Shown here: positions 27,061-36,717 of the stretch, one piece after another
Layout of the letters: every line of letters begins with the position of its first letter
How positions within the stretch are numbered: position 1 is the stretch's first letter
Source: CAVQBP01 sp963782475
GTDB lineage: Bacteria; Bacteroidota; Ignavibacteria; Ignavibacteriales; Ignavibacteriaceae
DNA length: 64,000 bases
Direction: 5' to 3'
NCBI GenBank assembly: GCA_963782475.1
Contig: CAWAJW010000016.1
Span: forward strand, 248,001 to 312,000
The notes under the pieces: model-generated
The model's input: the letters and a program-made list of their open reading frames with translations, nothing else
Databases searched by the model: none
Told to the model about the DNA's origin: nothing
Made by a program: the position numbers and the translations under genes

Positions 27061-29036
27061 AATATATATTCTGCATAAGCTTAATAATGTTTTATACAAT
27101 TAATATAATTGCGCAAAGTTCTTTTGGACTTTCCGGCTACTGGGGGTCTGCTCCTAAGCCCGTAACTTCACTAAACAGCATGGAAAATAATATTTCAAAT
27201 TTTTCGTACCTAAAAGATTGGGGTATATCGATCTCATATGGCGGAGAATTTTCAAATACTCTTGCTTATAATTTATATTCACTTAGTCTTATAAAAAAGA
27301 TGGGAGATAATACATTTACCGCACGTTATACACCCGGCTATCAGAAAGAATTTACATTCAATACATCTACCTCCATTCTTCTTGATACGACAGTCAACCA
27401 ATCATTGAATTCCAGCTTTACTTACAAAGAATTATTTGGTTTAGGATATTCATATAAATTTAATGAAACTTTAAATGCCGGATTTTCGTTCCGCTTTTTT
27501 ACCCAGGAATTTAACCAGGAAATTATAAATTCTGTTTTTAAAGTAGATACTGTTTACCTCGATAGAATTAATGAAGATGAAAAAGCAAACTCATGGAACG
27601 GTGATATCGGCATAAATTACGTATTGAATGATAAAATTGCATTTTTAATTTCTTCAATAAATCTGTTGTCGTCCGGGGATGTATCATCACCTGAAATGGA
27701 ACCATATAAATTTAGATTTGATCGAAATGCATTGCTTGGTGTCTCATATTCATTTTCATCCGGTTTTGATTTTAATATTTTATATGAAACTTCAAATTCT
27801 TTTCAGGCAAGCTCTAATTTTCATGGGATTTTTGCTGACAATCTCAATTTCGGCTTAACCGTATTTCATGATAAATTCCAATCTCCATTTATTGCAGGCA
27901 TAATCCCTTCAATAAATTATTTTAACAAAATATTCGGAGTTACAATTTCAGGGATTAAATATTTCTCAAACAGGAATTCAATAAGCTCTTTTTCGGATTT
28001 TGAGGAGAATGGAATTCATAATATTATTAATAATAAATATAGTTTTGATAAAGCGGTTATTACTCTTTCTTTTATGCTGAATACTAAACCGGAAAAAGAG
28101 ATAGAATTTCTTGGTGTAAATGTAGTTCAGGATATTTACCCGACTTTATCAGAGAATTATTTAAATAAGCCGTTTGCATTCGGAAAAATAGTTAATGTTA
28201 CCAATAAATATATTACTGTTAAACCTGCCTGCCGGATTGAAGGAATCAATAAAGAGAGGATTCAATCGCCGCTTGTTAAAATAGGTCCCAAAGATACCGC
28301 AGACGTTCCGTTCTATGCGTTAATACCTGATAATTTTTCAAACCATAAAACTTCAATTTCTTACGCTGATTTTTTTGTAGCTGCATTAGGGGAAAATCCT
28401 GATGAACAGATACAAAAACCGGCTTTAGTAAATAGTGTAAACTCCTGGGACGGCAAAGTTATAAATCTCAAGTATTTCATATATAAAGATTTAAATTATT
28501 CAATGACTTATGCAAAAGAAGTTTTAAGCCGACATAAAATGGAATTGGATACAATTGCTTATCAGCTGTCAAATTTTTATAAGGCTAAAATGATCTTTAA
28601 TGAATGTATAAAAAAGATTGTTTATTCCTCCGATCCAAAAGCCTCCGCAGATTATGTACAATTTCCAGAAGAGACAATGGAATTAAAAGGGGGTGATTGT
28701 GATGATCTTAGTGTGCTTTACTCTTCTTTCCTGGAAAGTATAGGGATTCAAACAGCATTAGTTGATTATAAGCCTGAATCAGGAATCGGGCATGTAAATG
28801 TTATGTTCAATACAGAACTTTCTCCGGAACAGGCAGGTTTAATAACTAAAAATGATAATAAATATTTAATAAGGAAAAATGAAAAAGGAATTGACCAGGT
28901 CTGGATTGTAATCGAAACAACTTCATTATCCGATTTTGATTCCGCCTGGGATATTGGTATGGAAAAATTTAATAAAGAGGCAGTAAACGATTTAGGCCTG
29001 GCTAAAGGGAAAGTGGCGATCGTTGATATAAATTAA
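27057..29036 (+). CDS. Fusion of outer-membrane beta-barrel-like domain and transglutaminase-like domain
   Basis: A 659-residue protein with signal peptide (1-20, ending AQ) and two parts. Residues about 20-345 are alternating amphipathic strands with aromatic ends, as in a porin-like barrel or PorV-like protein. After an Ig-like segment (about 350-450), the C-terminal part carries a papain-fold transglutaminase-like core: MELKGGDCDDLSVLYSSFL with the presumed nucleophile Cys548, and GHVNVMF with His579. Transglutaminase-like domains in bacteria usually cleave or cross-link peptides. The start is a TTG overlapping the lipoprotein stop. I know of no standard family with this architecture; the barrel assignment rests on strand pattern only. 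Confidence 0.65.
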   Translation: MKYIFCISLIMFYTINIIAQSSFGLSGYWGSAPKPVTSLNSMENNISNFSYLKDWGISISYGGEFSNTLAYNLYSLSLIKKMGDNTFTARYTPGYQKEFTFNTSTSILLDTTVNQSLNSSFTYKELFGLGYSYKFNETLNAGFSFRFFTQEFNQEIINSVFKVDTVYLDRINEDEKANSWNGDIGINYVLNDKIAFLISSINLLSSGDVSSPEMEPYKFRFDRNALLGVSYSFSSGFDFNILYETSNSFQASSNFHGIFADNLNFGLTVFHDKFQSPFIAGIIPSINYFNKIFGVTISGIKYFSNRNSISSFSDFEENGIHNIINNKYSFDKAVITLSFMLNTKPEKEIEFLGVNVVQDIYPTLSENYLNKPFAFGKIVNVTNKYITVKPACRIEGINKERIQSPLVKIGPKDTADVPFYALIPDNFSNHKTSISYADFFVAALGENPDEQIQKPALVNSVNSWDGKVINLKYFIYKDLNYSMTYAKEVLSRHKMELDTIAYQLSNFYKAKMIFNECIKKIVYSSDPKASADYVQFPEETMELKGGDCDDLSVLYSSFLESIGIQTALVDYKPESGIGHVNVMFNTELSPEQAGLITKNDNKYLIRKNEKGIDQVWIVIETTSLSDFDSAWDIGMEKFNKEAVNDLGLAKGKVAIVDIN

Positions 29037-29083
29037 TCAGATTGTCATCTTCCATAATTAATTAATTTTTTAGAGAAAATGAA

Positions 29084-29767
29084 ATGAAAAAAATATTTTT
29101 TATAATCTTTTTTATAAATGGGTTTTTAGCTGCACAATCATTTACTATTGTAAAGCTTTCGGGAAATGCCCAGGCTCAAACCAGCTTATCCGAAAATTGG
29201 TTTGACTTAAAGCAGGGTGATATAATAAGTCCTAATACTACAATAGTAATTAATGACAATTCGGCAGTTCAGATAAGAAATATTAATACCAGCTTTACTT
29301 TAAAAGGACCTGCAGCATTAAATTTATCTGATATCAAAAAAATGTCAACCGATGATGTTCTGCTGGCCTTGGCAATGGAGGATATGATAAATGCTCCACA
29401 AGACAAGGATGAAAATAAATCAAAAAGCACTGCAGTATATGGAACCGAAGAAAATGGTAAAGGAATGCCTATAAACCTTTCAAACAATTATGGAGTTAAA
29501 AGATTAAATGGTGCAATACAGCTGGCCATCAATGGATATACTGGTTCAGCTATAATTACAGCAGAAACAACATATAGAAAGTATCCGGAAACAAGGGATA
29601 TTCCTTCATATAGAATTTATTTTGCGAAGCTGCTTGCTCAATTGAATTTATATCAAGAAGCATATAAGGAATTTAATTCAATAAAAAATTTGAAATTAAA
29701 CCCTTCAGAAAACGATGAAGTTGATTCGAAAATAGATGATTTGAGAAAAAAAATAGCAGGAAGATAG
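29084..29767 (+). CDS. Exported FecR-like protein of unknown function
   Basis: A 227-residue protein with a signal peptide (to about residue 18, AAQ). The N-terminal part (FTIVKLSGNAQAQ... W-F-D-L-K-Q-G-D-I-I-S-P-N-T) matches the short beta-roll seen in FecR-type periplasmic domains. The C-terminal ~90 residues are helical (YRIYFAKLLAQLNLYQEAYKEF), like a single TPR pair. It follows the barrel-transglutaminase gene by 47 bases on the same strand and closes the exported cassette. A structural role near the peptidoglycan is possible but unproven. Confidence 0.55.
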   Translation: MKKIFFIIFFINGFLAAQSFTIVKLSGNAQAQTSLSENWFDLKQGDIISPNTTIVINDNSAVQIRNINTSFTLKGPAALNLSDIKKMSTDDVLLALAMEDMINAPQDKDENKSKSTAVYGTEENGKGMPINLSNNYGVKRLNGAIQLAINGYTGSAIITAETTYRKYPETRDIPSYRIYFAKLLAQLNLYQEAYKEFNSIKNLKLNPSENDEVDSKIDDLRKKIAGR

Positions 29768-29954
29768 CTTAAAATTGGAACCGGCAGCTTAGATAATTTA
29801 TAAATTTATCCTGTTTTTATATAATTTCATAATTATATTAAAAATAATATTAGCAATATTTAATACCTCCATCATTTCGTTATTGAAATTTTTATCCTAT
29901 CTTTTCATTTATATATTCATTTCTTAAAATATTTCTTCTTATAAAGAGAAAAAA

Positions 29955-30833
29955 GTGCATACTTTTAACGATTTTATTAATGCAGTAAAAAAAGTCTTAG
30001 ATGTACCTATCCATGTGGGAAGTATAGAGGTAACTTTATGGTCTGTTCTTTATTTCCTAATCCTTATATTTCTACTCTTTTATGTGACATCAAAGCTGCG
30101 CAAATGGGTAGTCTACAGTTTACTTTCCAAGAGTAAAATTGATATTGGTGTCAGGATAGCGGTCGGCACAATAATCAGGTATATTGTATTGGTTATCGGA
30201 ATTATAATTTTTCTTCAATCTGCAGGAATAAATTTAAGTGCTGTTACTGTTCTTGCAGGTGCTCTCGGTGTAGGTATCGGTTTTGGTTTACAGAATATTA
30301 CCAATAATTTTGTTAGCGGAATAATTATCCTTTTTGAACGGCCTATTAAAGTCGGTGACCGTATTGAATTGGGAGACGTTTCAGGCGATGTTGTCACTAT
30401 TTCTATGAGATCAACTACAATTGTAACCAATGATAATATCTCAATCATTGTCCCCAATTCGGATTTTATATCAAGCAAAGTAATTAATTGGAGTCATACG
30501 GATAGAAATATTAGGTTTAATTTTCCCATAGGTGTTTCTTATAATGAGGATCCCCAAAATGTAAAAAAGCTTTTGCTTGAAGTTGTGGCCGAAAACGAGG
30601 CGATATTAAAAGAACCTAAAGCTGATGTCTTATTTAAAGGTTTCGGTGATAGTTCGCTGGATTTCACATTACGTGTTTGGACAAGAGAATATATTAATAG
30701 ACCCAATGTATTAAGAAGCCAGATTTATTATGCTGTATTCGAAAAGTTTAAGGAGCACGGTATTGAAATTCCTTTCCCTCAAAGAGATTTGCATATAAAA
30801 AATACGGAATTTAAAATTCAATCATCACAATAA
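29955..30833 (+). CDS. mscS: Small-conductance mechanosensitive channel, MscS family
   Basis: A 292-residue channel of typical MscS length from a GTG start. Three membrane helices lie at about 28-48, 65-88 and 93-125. The pore helix carries the Gly/Ala pattern AGALGVGIGFGLQN (101-114), followed by FVSGIIILFERPIKVGDRIE, the entry into the beta domain. The cytoplasmic alpha-beta cage covers the rest. It releases solutes on hypo-osmotic shock and complements mscL at 24408. A LapA-like gene follows 14 bases downstream, so they are likely co-transcribed. Confidence 0.92.
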   Translation: MHTFNDFINAVKKVLDVPIHVGSIEVTLWSVLYFLILIFLLFYVTSKLRKWVVYSLLSKSKIDIGVRIAVGTIIRYIVLVIGIIIFLQSAGINLSAVTVLAGALGVGIGFGLQNITNNFVSGIIILFERPIKVGDRIELGDVSGDVVTISMRSTTIVTNDNISIIVPNSDFISSKVINWSHTDRNIRFNFPIGVSYNEDPQNVKKLLLEVVAENEAILKEPKADVLFKGFGDSSLDFTLRVWTREYINRPNVLRSQIYYAVFEKFKEHGIEIPFPQRDLHIKNTEFKIQSSQ

Positions 30834-30847
30834 GAAAAGAAATAAAA

Positions 30848-31129
30848 ATGAAAGCAAAAGTAATTATTTTTATGATCCTGATTGTTCTATTCACATTTTT
30901 TGTATCTCAAAATACAGAAGTTGTTGAAATAAATGCTTTCTTTTGGAAGTTCCAAATGTCCAAAATTGTCCTTATTTCTTTAACTGGATTAGTTGGATTA
31001 ATCCTCGGATTTGTTTTAGCAAGCATTTTTAATAGACAGAAAAAAGCAGAGAAGCTTAAAAAAGAGACTGCAAAAGAAAATAAAAAAGTTGATTTACCCA
31101 ATGAGCAAAAAACAAAAGCCGGATTATAA
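30848..31129 (+). CDS. LapA-domain (DUF1049) inner-membrane protein
   Basis: A 93-residue protein with two membrane helices (about 5-20 and 41-63), a short periplasmic loop ending near WKFQMSKIVL, and a Lys-rich cytoplasmic tail. This is the usual form of LapA/YciS-type proteins, which help with lipopolysaccharide assembly and membrane homeostasis in enterobacteria; the role here is by analogy. It lies close behind mscS. Confidence 0.75.
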   Translation: MKAKVIIFMILIVLFTFFVSQNTEVVEINAFFWKFQMSKIVLISLTGLVGLILGFVLASIFNRQKKAEKLKKETAKENKKVDLPNEQKTKAGL

Positions 31130-31190
31130 ACTATTAAGCCGAAAATAATTCTGCTTTAATATGCTGTTATGAATTCAAAATTTTTTTTAT

Positions 31191-31625
31191 ATGAGTGTAT
31201 ATCCTCAAAAGCTGCAGGACTTTATTGAATCGATTTCACTTTTAACGGATGAAAGTGAAAGGATTAACATATTAATAGATTACGCAGATAAATTTAAAGA
31301 AGTCCCTCCGGAAATAGCTGAGAAACCCTACCCTGAAAAAAATAAAGTACCATTCTGCGAATCCGGGGCATATGTCTGGACTAAGCAGCAGAACAACAAT
31401 ACTCTGAAATTTTATTTCTCGGTTGAAAATCCGCAGGGGATTTCGGCAAAAGCATTGGCTTCAATTCTTGATAAAACTCTCTCAGGGGAAACTCCTGAAA
31501 ATGTAATTAATATTAATGAAGATGTAGTTAATAAAATATTCGGGTCCAGTTTATCTACAAGAAAAAATATGGGATTAACCGGTATTGTTCAGATGATAAA
31601 AAGAGATGCAAAGGAATTCCTGTAA
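31191..31625 (+). CDS. sufE: SufE-family sulfur acceptor
   Basis: A 144-residue SufE/CsdE-fold protein. Cys56 in VPFCESGAYVW matches the active cysteine that takes persulfide from the SufS desulfurase, and the end GLTGIVQMIKRDAKEFL is typical. The usual motif reads V-x-G-C-x-S, here V-P-F-C-E-S. No other suf gene lies nearby. Length matches the family (about 140). Confidence 0.88.
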   Translation: MSVYPQKLQDFIESISLLTDESERINILIDYADKFKEVPPEIAEKPYPEKNKVPFCESGAYVWTKQQNNNTLKFYFSVENPQGISAKALASILDKTLSGETPENVININEDVVNKIFGSSLSTRKNMGLTGIVQMIKRDAKEFL

Positions 31626-31788
31626 AAATATTTAATAACTTATTTTGAACTTGAAGATCTTTTAAATTTACTGGAAAATTTGGAATATCATTAGGCAGCT
31701 GAGGAAATATCACTTTATATTTTTTAGCATTTCATGCAAATTTTAGTAAAAAAGCTCAATTTTGAGCAAAATTTGTGATTTTTTTACA

Positions 31789-31819
31789 TTGATTCATAGG
31801 GCTTTCTTAATTACTTTTG
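31789..31819 (+). promoter_or_regulatory. Bacteroidota-type promoter before dxr
   Basis: TTG at 31789-31791 and TACTTTTG at 31812-31819, 20 bases apart, fit the -33 TTTG / -7 TAnnTTTG pattern of Bacteroidota sigma-A promoters, about 20 bases before the dxr ATG. A hairpin GCTCAA-TT-TTGAGC lies just upstream (31754-31767). Confidence 0.4.
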
Positions 31820-31839
31820 TTGTTTTCGTGTAAAGTTTT

Positions 31840-32982
31840 ATGAAAAAAATCTTAATTTTAGGTTCTACGGGGTCAATCGGGATTAACACTTTAAATGTGA
31901 TACGTAAATTCCCGGAAAAATTCAAAATTTCAGCTCTTACCGTAAATAAAAGAATTGATTTACTGGAACCTCAAATAGAAGAATTTAAACCTGAATATGT
32001 TGTAATTCAAAATAAAAACTTTGCTAAGGAACTTAAGAAGAAAATTAATAGTAAATGTGAAATTCTTAGCGGAAAAGAAGGCTTATTGTTCGCTGCTGCA
32101 AATATTGAATATGATATTTTGATTGGAGCAATGGTTGGATTTGCGGGTCTGGCTCCTGCAATCGAGGCTATAAAAAGAGGAAAAAGGATTGCTCTGGCTA
32201 ATAAAGAAACCCTGGTCGTTGCAGGTGAATTAGTAACTGAGCTATGTAAAAAACATAAAGCCGAGATTATTCCTGTTGATTCGGAACATTCGGCTATTTA
32301 CCAGTGTCTGGTTGGAGAAAATAAAAACCAGGTAAATAAACTTATTTTAACTGCTTCAGGAGGACCTTTTCTAAATACCAATAAAGAAACTTTTTGCAGC
32401 GTAACGGTTCAGGAAGCTCTTAATCATCCAAATTGGAATATGGGAAATAAAATTACGATTGATTCCGCATCTATGATGAATAAAGGATTGGAAGTTATAG
32501 AAGCTTATTGGCTTTTCGGAATTTCAAAAAATAAAATTGAAGTGTTAATTCATCCTCAGTCTATAATACATTCTATGGTAGAATTTATTGACGGTTCAAT
32601 AAAAGCACAGCTTGGTCTACCCGATATGAAATTACCGATTCAATATGCATTGAGTTTCCCGGAAAGGCTGGCTAATGATTTCCCGCGTGTAGCTCTTCAA
32701 AAAATTGGTAACTTGACTTTTCTGGAACCTGACCTGAATAAATTTGAATGTTTGAAAATTGCTTATGATGTTTTGGAAACAGGGGGGATTGCACCGTGTA
32801 TTCTAAATGCTGCAAATGAAGTAGCTGTTGAAAAATTTCTGAACGGGCAGATAAAATTTTCTTATATACCGGCAATAATAAATAAAGCCTTGGATAAATT
32901 TGAAAACCATAAAAAGCCTGACTTGGAAATGATTTTTGAATATGATAATCTAACCAGGGAATTTGCAAAGAATTTGAATTAA
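31840..32982 (+). CDS. dxr: 1-deoxy-D-xylulose 5-phosphate reductoisomerase
   Basis: A 380-residue enzyme of normal family length that catalyses the second step of the MEP isoprenoid pathway with NADPH and a divalent metal. The N-terminal GSTGSIGINTL is the NADPH loop, followed by LANKETLVVAGELV, PVDSEHSAIYQCL (metal-binding Asp and Glu), ASGGPF, and TIDSASMMNKGLEVIEA with the conserved SxxMNKGLE motif. It pairs functionally with ispG at 42730. rseP follows 29 bases later, a common arrangement. Confidence 0.97.
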   Translation: MKKILILGSTGSIGINTLNVIRKFPEKFKISALTVNKRIDLLEPQIEEFKPEYVVIQNKNFAKELKKKINSKCEILSGKEGLLFAAANIEYDILIGAMVGFAGLAPAIEAIKRGKRIALANKETLVVAGELVTELCKKHKAEIIPVDSEHSAIYQCLVGENKNQVNKLILTASGGPFLNTNKETFCSVTVQEALNHPNWNMGNKITIDSASMMNKGLEVIEAYWLFGISKNKIEVLIHPQSIIHSMVEFIDGSIKAQLGLPDMKLPIQYALSFPERLANDFPRVALQKIGNLTFLEPDLNKFECLKIAYDVLETGGIAPCILNAANEVAVEKFLNGQIKFSYIPAIINKALDKFENHKKPDLEMIFEYDNLTREFAKNLN

Positions 32983-33011
32983 AACGTTACCTTACAAGGA
33001 GATTTTTTTTA

Positions 33012-34355
33012 ATGGATTATGTAATTTATTTTATAATCACAATTGGTATCTTAGTATTTGTTCATGAGTTTGGGCATTTTGCTGCCGCAAAACTAACCGG
33101 AATGAGAGCCGATATTTTTTCCATAGGGTTCGGCAAAAGATTATTCGGCTGGAATAAAATTTCCGGCTTCACTTTCGGTGATCTTCCTAAAGATTTTGAC
33201 GGACAGGGAAATACCGATTACAGGCTTTGTTTGCTTCCTCTTGGCGGTTATGTTAAAATTGCCGGGATGGTGGATGAAAGCTTTGATACGGAATTTGCTG
33301 ATAAAGAACCTCAGCCTTATGAATTCAGAGCGAAACCTGCCTGGAAAAAAATAATCGTGATTTCAGCAGGCGTTTTTATGAATCTCCTGCTGGCCCTTCT
33401 TATTTTCTGGGGGCGTAATTTCTTTCAGCCGAAGGTAATAATAAATACAACAACTATCGGATATATAAAAGCTAATAGTTTAGCAGATTCCCTGGGCTTT
33501 AAACCTGAGGACAAAATTTTATCCATAAACAATAAGCCTGTAAGTAATTGGGAAGAAGTATTTAATAATATTTATGTGAGCACTTTAGGAGAAAACCTAG
33601 ATATCAAAGTAAATCATAATGGAGATATCCAAGATATTAAGATACCCCGTAAAAAAATTCCAGATGAATCAAGTACTCCGTTTTTATTACCTAAAACAGA
33701 ACCAAAAATAGGTGAAGTGAAACCGGGCTCTCCTGCAGAAAAAGCCGGAATAAAAACCAACGATATTCTATTAGAATTAAATGGTGAGAAGCTGAACAGC
33801 AGTAAGCAGGCAGTCGAGATCATTTCAAGCAATAAAAATAATCCGATGTCTGTTGATCTATTAAGAGGAAAAGATACCCTGCAATTGTCCGTAACGCCGG
33901 GGGCGGATGCTAAAATAGGAGTGGGCATTAGTGATTCCGGGCCGGTTCTTTTCAAAAAGACCGGTTTCTTTGAATCATTTTATTACGGATGGAAAGATAT
34001 TGCCAATATAACTAATGTAACCTTCAGCATGTTCGGAAAAGTCTTCAAGGGGAAAGTTCAATTCGGAAAAGTATTCGGCGGACCAATTAAAATAGCACAG
34101 ATTGCTACTACTTCTGCTGAAAACGGCTTCTCAAGCTTTCTGGTATTCCTTGGCGTTCTTAGTCTAAGTTTGGCAATAATTAATATTATGCCTTTCCCGG
34201 TTCTTGATGGAGGTCATTTAATAATTATACTTTTAGAAGGAGCAATGAGAAGAGAGATCCCTATAAAAGTTAAAATAGCTATTCAGAATACCGGGTTTGT
34301 AATCCTCCTCTTGCTGATGGCTTTTATTATTTATAATGATATTATTAATCTTTAA
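33012..34355 (+). CDS. rseP: Site-2 intramembrane zinc metalloprotease RseP (M50B)
   Basis: A 447-residue membrane protease. HEFGH at 18-22 in the first helix and D399 in NIMPFPVLDGGH provide the zinc site. Two PDZ-like modules lie between: one around 145-205, the second with IGEVKPGSPAEKAGIKTNDILLE around 232-295. The GxxxN-like motif SAGVFMNLLLALL begins the second core helix (119-131). RseP cuts anti-sigma factors after a first cleavage; the zinc-finger anti-sigma-like protein at 62685 is a possible type of substrate but not linked. It is co-oriented with dxr. Confidence 0.95.
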   Translation: MDYVIYFIITIGILVFVHEFGHFAAAKLTGMRADIFSIGFGKRLFGWNKISGFTFGDLPKDFDGQGNTDYRLCLLPLGGYVKIAGMVDESFDTEFADKEPQPYEFRAKPAWKKIIVISAGVFMNLLLALLIFWGRNFFQPKVIINTTTIGYIKANSLADSLGFKPEDKILSINNKPVSNWEEVFNNIYVSTLGENLDIKVNHNGDIQDIKIPRKKIPDESSTPFLLPKTEPKIGEVKPGSPAEKAGIKTNDILLELNGEKLNSSKQAVEIISSNKNNPMSVDLLRGKDTLQLSVTPGADAKIGVGISDSGPVLFKKTGFFESFYYGWKDIANITNVTFSMFGKVFKGKVQFGKVFGGPIKIAQIATTSAENGFSSFLVFLGVLSLSLAIINIMPFPVLDGGHLIIILLEGAMRREIPIKVKIAIQNTGFVILLLLMAFIIYNDIINL

Positions 34356-34655
34356 TAGTAATTATTCTGCCTTCCATAATTGTATATATTAGGTGATGCA
34401 AATTTTGGCATCACCGGCTGCTGATATTAGAGCTTTTGTTATTATTGATATTTCCACCAAGAAACCCATCTATCCCTTAATTCAACCTCTTTTAATAATA
34501 TCTATGCCTTTTTAGGACTTTCAAATTATTTTAGAATCCCGTTATTACATATAATGGCAAAGTATCCGGGAAAAATAAAAAGTGTTTAAGAGGATATTGA
34601 CAATTTTATTTTCCGGAAAATTGGCAATTTTAGAAACTATAATTTTATATTTACG
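34356..34655. other. Intergenic stretch with hairpin after rseP
   Basis: This 300-base gap holds a perfect hairpin, GGTGATGC (34392-34399) pairing with GCATCACC (34408-34415), soon after the rseP stop. It lacks a T tract but may end transcription weakly. The rest is AT-rich leader of the sensor kinase gene with no recognised motif. Confidence 0.4.
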
Positions 34656-35813
34656 ATGAATACTTATTATAATCTTGTTGATAATGGTTTATTTGAATAT
34701 TTTTTCGGTAATGCTTCTTCTGTAAATGATTTAACTGGTAAGAAAAATATCTTGAGAAGAAATAAAATTTATTGGATAAGCCAAATTACCGGCTGGTCCA
34801 TTTTTTCTGCGGCTAATATCTTTGTAAATTCTTCCACGGAAGGATTTTCAGTAAATACTATTTTGGTTTGGATTATTGTTTGCCTGGCCGGAGTTTTATT
34901 AACTCATATTTTACGATTCTATATCAATAAACTGCATTGGCTGGATTCTCCGCTTAATAAAATTATTCCAAAAGTATTATTATCCAGCGTAATTATTGGT
35001 ATCATTTTATTCTTAATCTTATACTTTGCACATTCAACTCTGGATGGAGCAGAATTACAGGAGCTTAGATTCTCAACTCCCTTTATGGGCATTTTAAATT
35101 TAAGCAGTGTAGTTCTTTTCTGGATGCTGATTTATTTTTCTGTTCATTACTTCGAGAATTATAAAAAAGCCGAAATAGAATCTTATATTTGGGAAGCTGC
35201 TGTAAAGGATTTCGAATTAAAGACTCTAAAATCACAGCTTAATCCTCACTTCATGTTCAATGCATTAAATAGTATAAGAGCACTTATAGAAGAAGATCCG
35301 CAAAGCGCACAAACTGCAGTTACCAAATTATCCAATATATTAAGATATTCTTTGAAGATGGAAAGAATAGAAACTGTTCCACTGGAGGATGAAATGAAAG
35401 CGGTTTCTGATTATCTTTCACTTGAGAAAATTAGATTTGAAGAAAGACTGAAATTTGAAATGAATATTTCTCCCAATTCACTAAATGTTGAAATACCGCC
35501 TATGATGATTCAAACTTTAGTTGAAAATGGGATAAAGCATGGTGTTTCCCAAAGGACCGGCGGAGGAGAAATATCAATTTGCTCTTCAGTTATTAATTCC
35601 GAACTTCATTTAAAAATTAAAAACAACGGTAAAATAGAAGAAGAAATGTTAAAGAATTCAAAGGGATTTGGTATCAGCAATACCAAGCACCGTTTAAATC
35701 TGCTTTACGGAGAAAAAGCTTCCTTTTCAATAAAAAATGATTCGGAAGATACGGTTCTTGCCGAAATAATAATCCCAATTAATCTCAATAATCCCGTTGG
35801 CTTTCGGGGTTAA
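34656..35813 (+). CDS. LytS/YehU-type sensor histidine kinase
   Basis: A 385-residue kinase with four predicted membrane helices (about 42-57, 66-86, 105-125, 148-165) and a His_kinase domain. LKSQLNPHFMFNALNSI carries the phospho-accepting His198; the ATPase part has MIQTLVENGIKHGV and GFGISNTKHRL. It lacks a large extracytoplasmic sensor, so the signal is probably in the membrane. The response-regulator gene begins 15 bases downstream, forming a standard LytS/LytTR pair. The input is unknown. Confidence 0.92.
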   Translation: MNTYYNLVDNGLFEYFFGNASSVNDLTGKKNILRRNKIYWISQITGWSIFSAANIFVNSSTEGFSVNTILVWIIVCLAGVLLTHILRFYINKLHWLDSPLNKIIPKVLLSSVIIGIILFLILYFAHSTLDGAELQELRFSTPFMGILNLSSVVLFWMLIYFSVHYFENYKKAEIESYIWEAAVKDFELKTLKSQLNPHFMFNALNSIRALIEEDPQSAQTAVTKLSNILRYSLKMERIETVPLEDEMKAVSDYLSLEKIRFEERLKFEMNISPNSLNVEIPPMMIQTLVENGIKHGVSQRTGGGEISICSSVINSELHLKIKNNGKIEEEMLKNSKGFGISNTKHRLNLLYGEKASFSIKNDSEDTVLAEIIIPINLNNPVGFRG

Positions 35814-35828
35814 CAGGAGGAGTAAAAA

Positions 35829-36548
35829 ATGAAAGCAATAATTATTGATGATGAAAGATTAGCCCGGGTTGAACTCAAACGTTTATTAACTCCTTTTAAA
35901 GAAATAAATGTTGTCGGAGAAGCGGTAAATGTTGAGGATGCGCTTAAAAAAATTTCCGAACTTAACCCGGATTTAATTTTCCTTGATATTCAAATGCCGG
36001 GGAAGAATGGGTTTGAGCTCCTTGAAGAATTGGATTCAGTACCTAAAGTTGTGTTTACCACAGCTTACGATGAATATGCTTTGAAAGCTTTTGAATATAA
36101 TGCACTTGATTATCTGCTTAAGCCCATAGAACCGAAACGCCTTGAAGAGACAATAAAAAAGATTATTGAGACAGGTAAAAAAGATAGTTTCTCCGGTGAA
36201 GCACATTCTATATTAACGGAGAATGATCAGGTTTTTGTTAAGGATGGCGAAAAATGCTGGTTTGTTAAGCTGGCAAATGTACGTTTATTTGAATCCGAGG
36301 GAAATTATGTCCGGCTTTATTTTGATGATAACAAACCGCTTATCCTGCGCACATTAAATTATTTAGATGAAAGACTCGATGAACGGAGCTTTTTCAGGGC
36401 AAATAGGAAACATATTATTAATTTAAAATGGATTGACAATATTGAACCCTGGCTGAACGGCGGTTTGCTTGTAAAATTAAAGGGTGGAATGAAAATAGAA
36501 GTTTCCCGACGGCAGGCGATTAAATTTAAGGATAAGCTAAGCTTGTAA
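35829..36548 (+). CDS. LytTR-family response regulator
   Basis: A 239-residue regulator. The receiver domain has Asp7/Asp8, acceptor Asp53 in IFLDIQMPGKNG, TTAYDEYALKAFEYNALDYLLKP with the conserved switch residues, and a C-terminal LytTR DNA-binding domain (about 135-239; FESEGNYVRLYF, LDERLDERSFFRANRKHIINL). It is the partner of the adjacent LytS-type kinase. The AGGAGG site directly before the ATG suggests strong translation. Confidence 0.93.
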   Translation: MKAIIIDDERLARVELKRLLTPFKEINVVGEAVNVEDALKKISELNPDLIFLDIQMPGKNGFELLEELDSVPKVVFTTAYDEYALKAFEYNALDYLLKPIEPKRLEETIKKIIETGKKDSFSGEAHSILTENDQVFVKDGEKCWFVKLANVRLFESEGNYVRLYFDDNKPLILRTLNYLDERLDERSFFRANRKHIINLKWIDNIEPWLNGGLLVKLKGGMKIEVSRRQAIKFKDKLSL

Positions 36549-36560
36549 AAGTAATAATAA

Positions 36561-36702
36561 GGGGCTGACTAAAAAAGTATTATTCCGGGTTTGACCCCGA
36601 ATCTAACTATGTAATTTTACCCTAAAAAGAGATGCTGAATCAATACTGATTTTCATCAGTAGAGGATTCAGCATGACAATCCGTTTCTTTTTGGACAGTC
36701 CC
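36561..36702. repeat. 142-base element with terminal inverted repeats and nested hairpins
   Basis: The outer ends are imperfect inverted copies: GGGGCTGACTAAAAAAG (36561-36577) and CTTTTTGGACAGTCCC (36687-36702). Inside are two hairpins: ATTCCGGG/CCCCGAAT around 36582-36602 and a long one joining ATGCTGAATC (36632-36641) with GATTCAGCAT (36665-36674), with inner TACTGAT/ATCAGTA. It sits between two convergent genes. It has no coding capacity and looks like a MITE or REP-type extragenic repeat; it may also end both transcripts. Confidence 0.6.
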
Positions 36703-36717
36703 TTAATTTATACCTTA

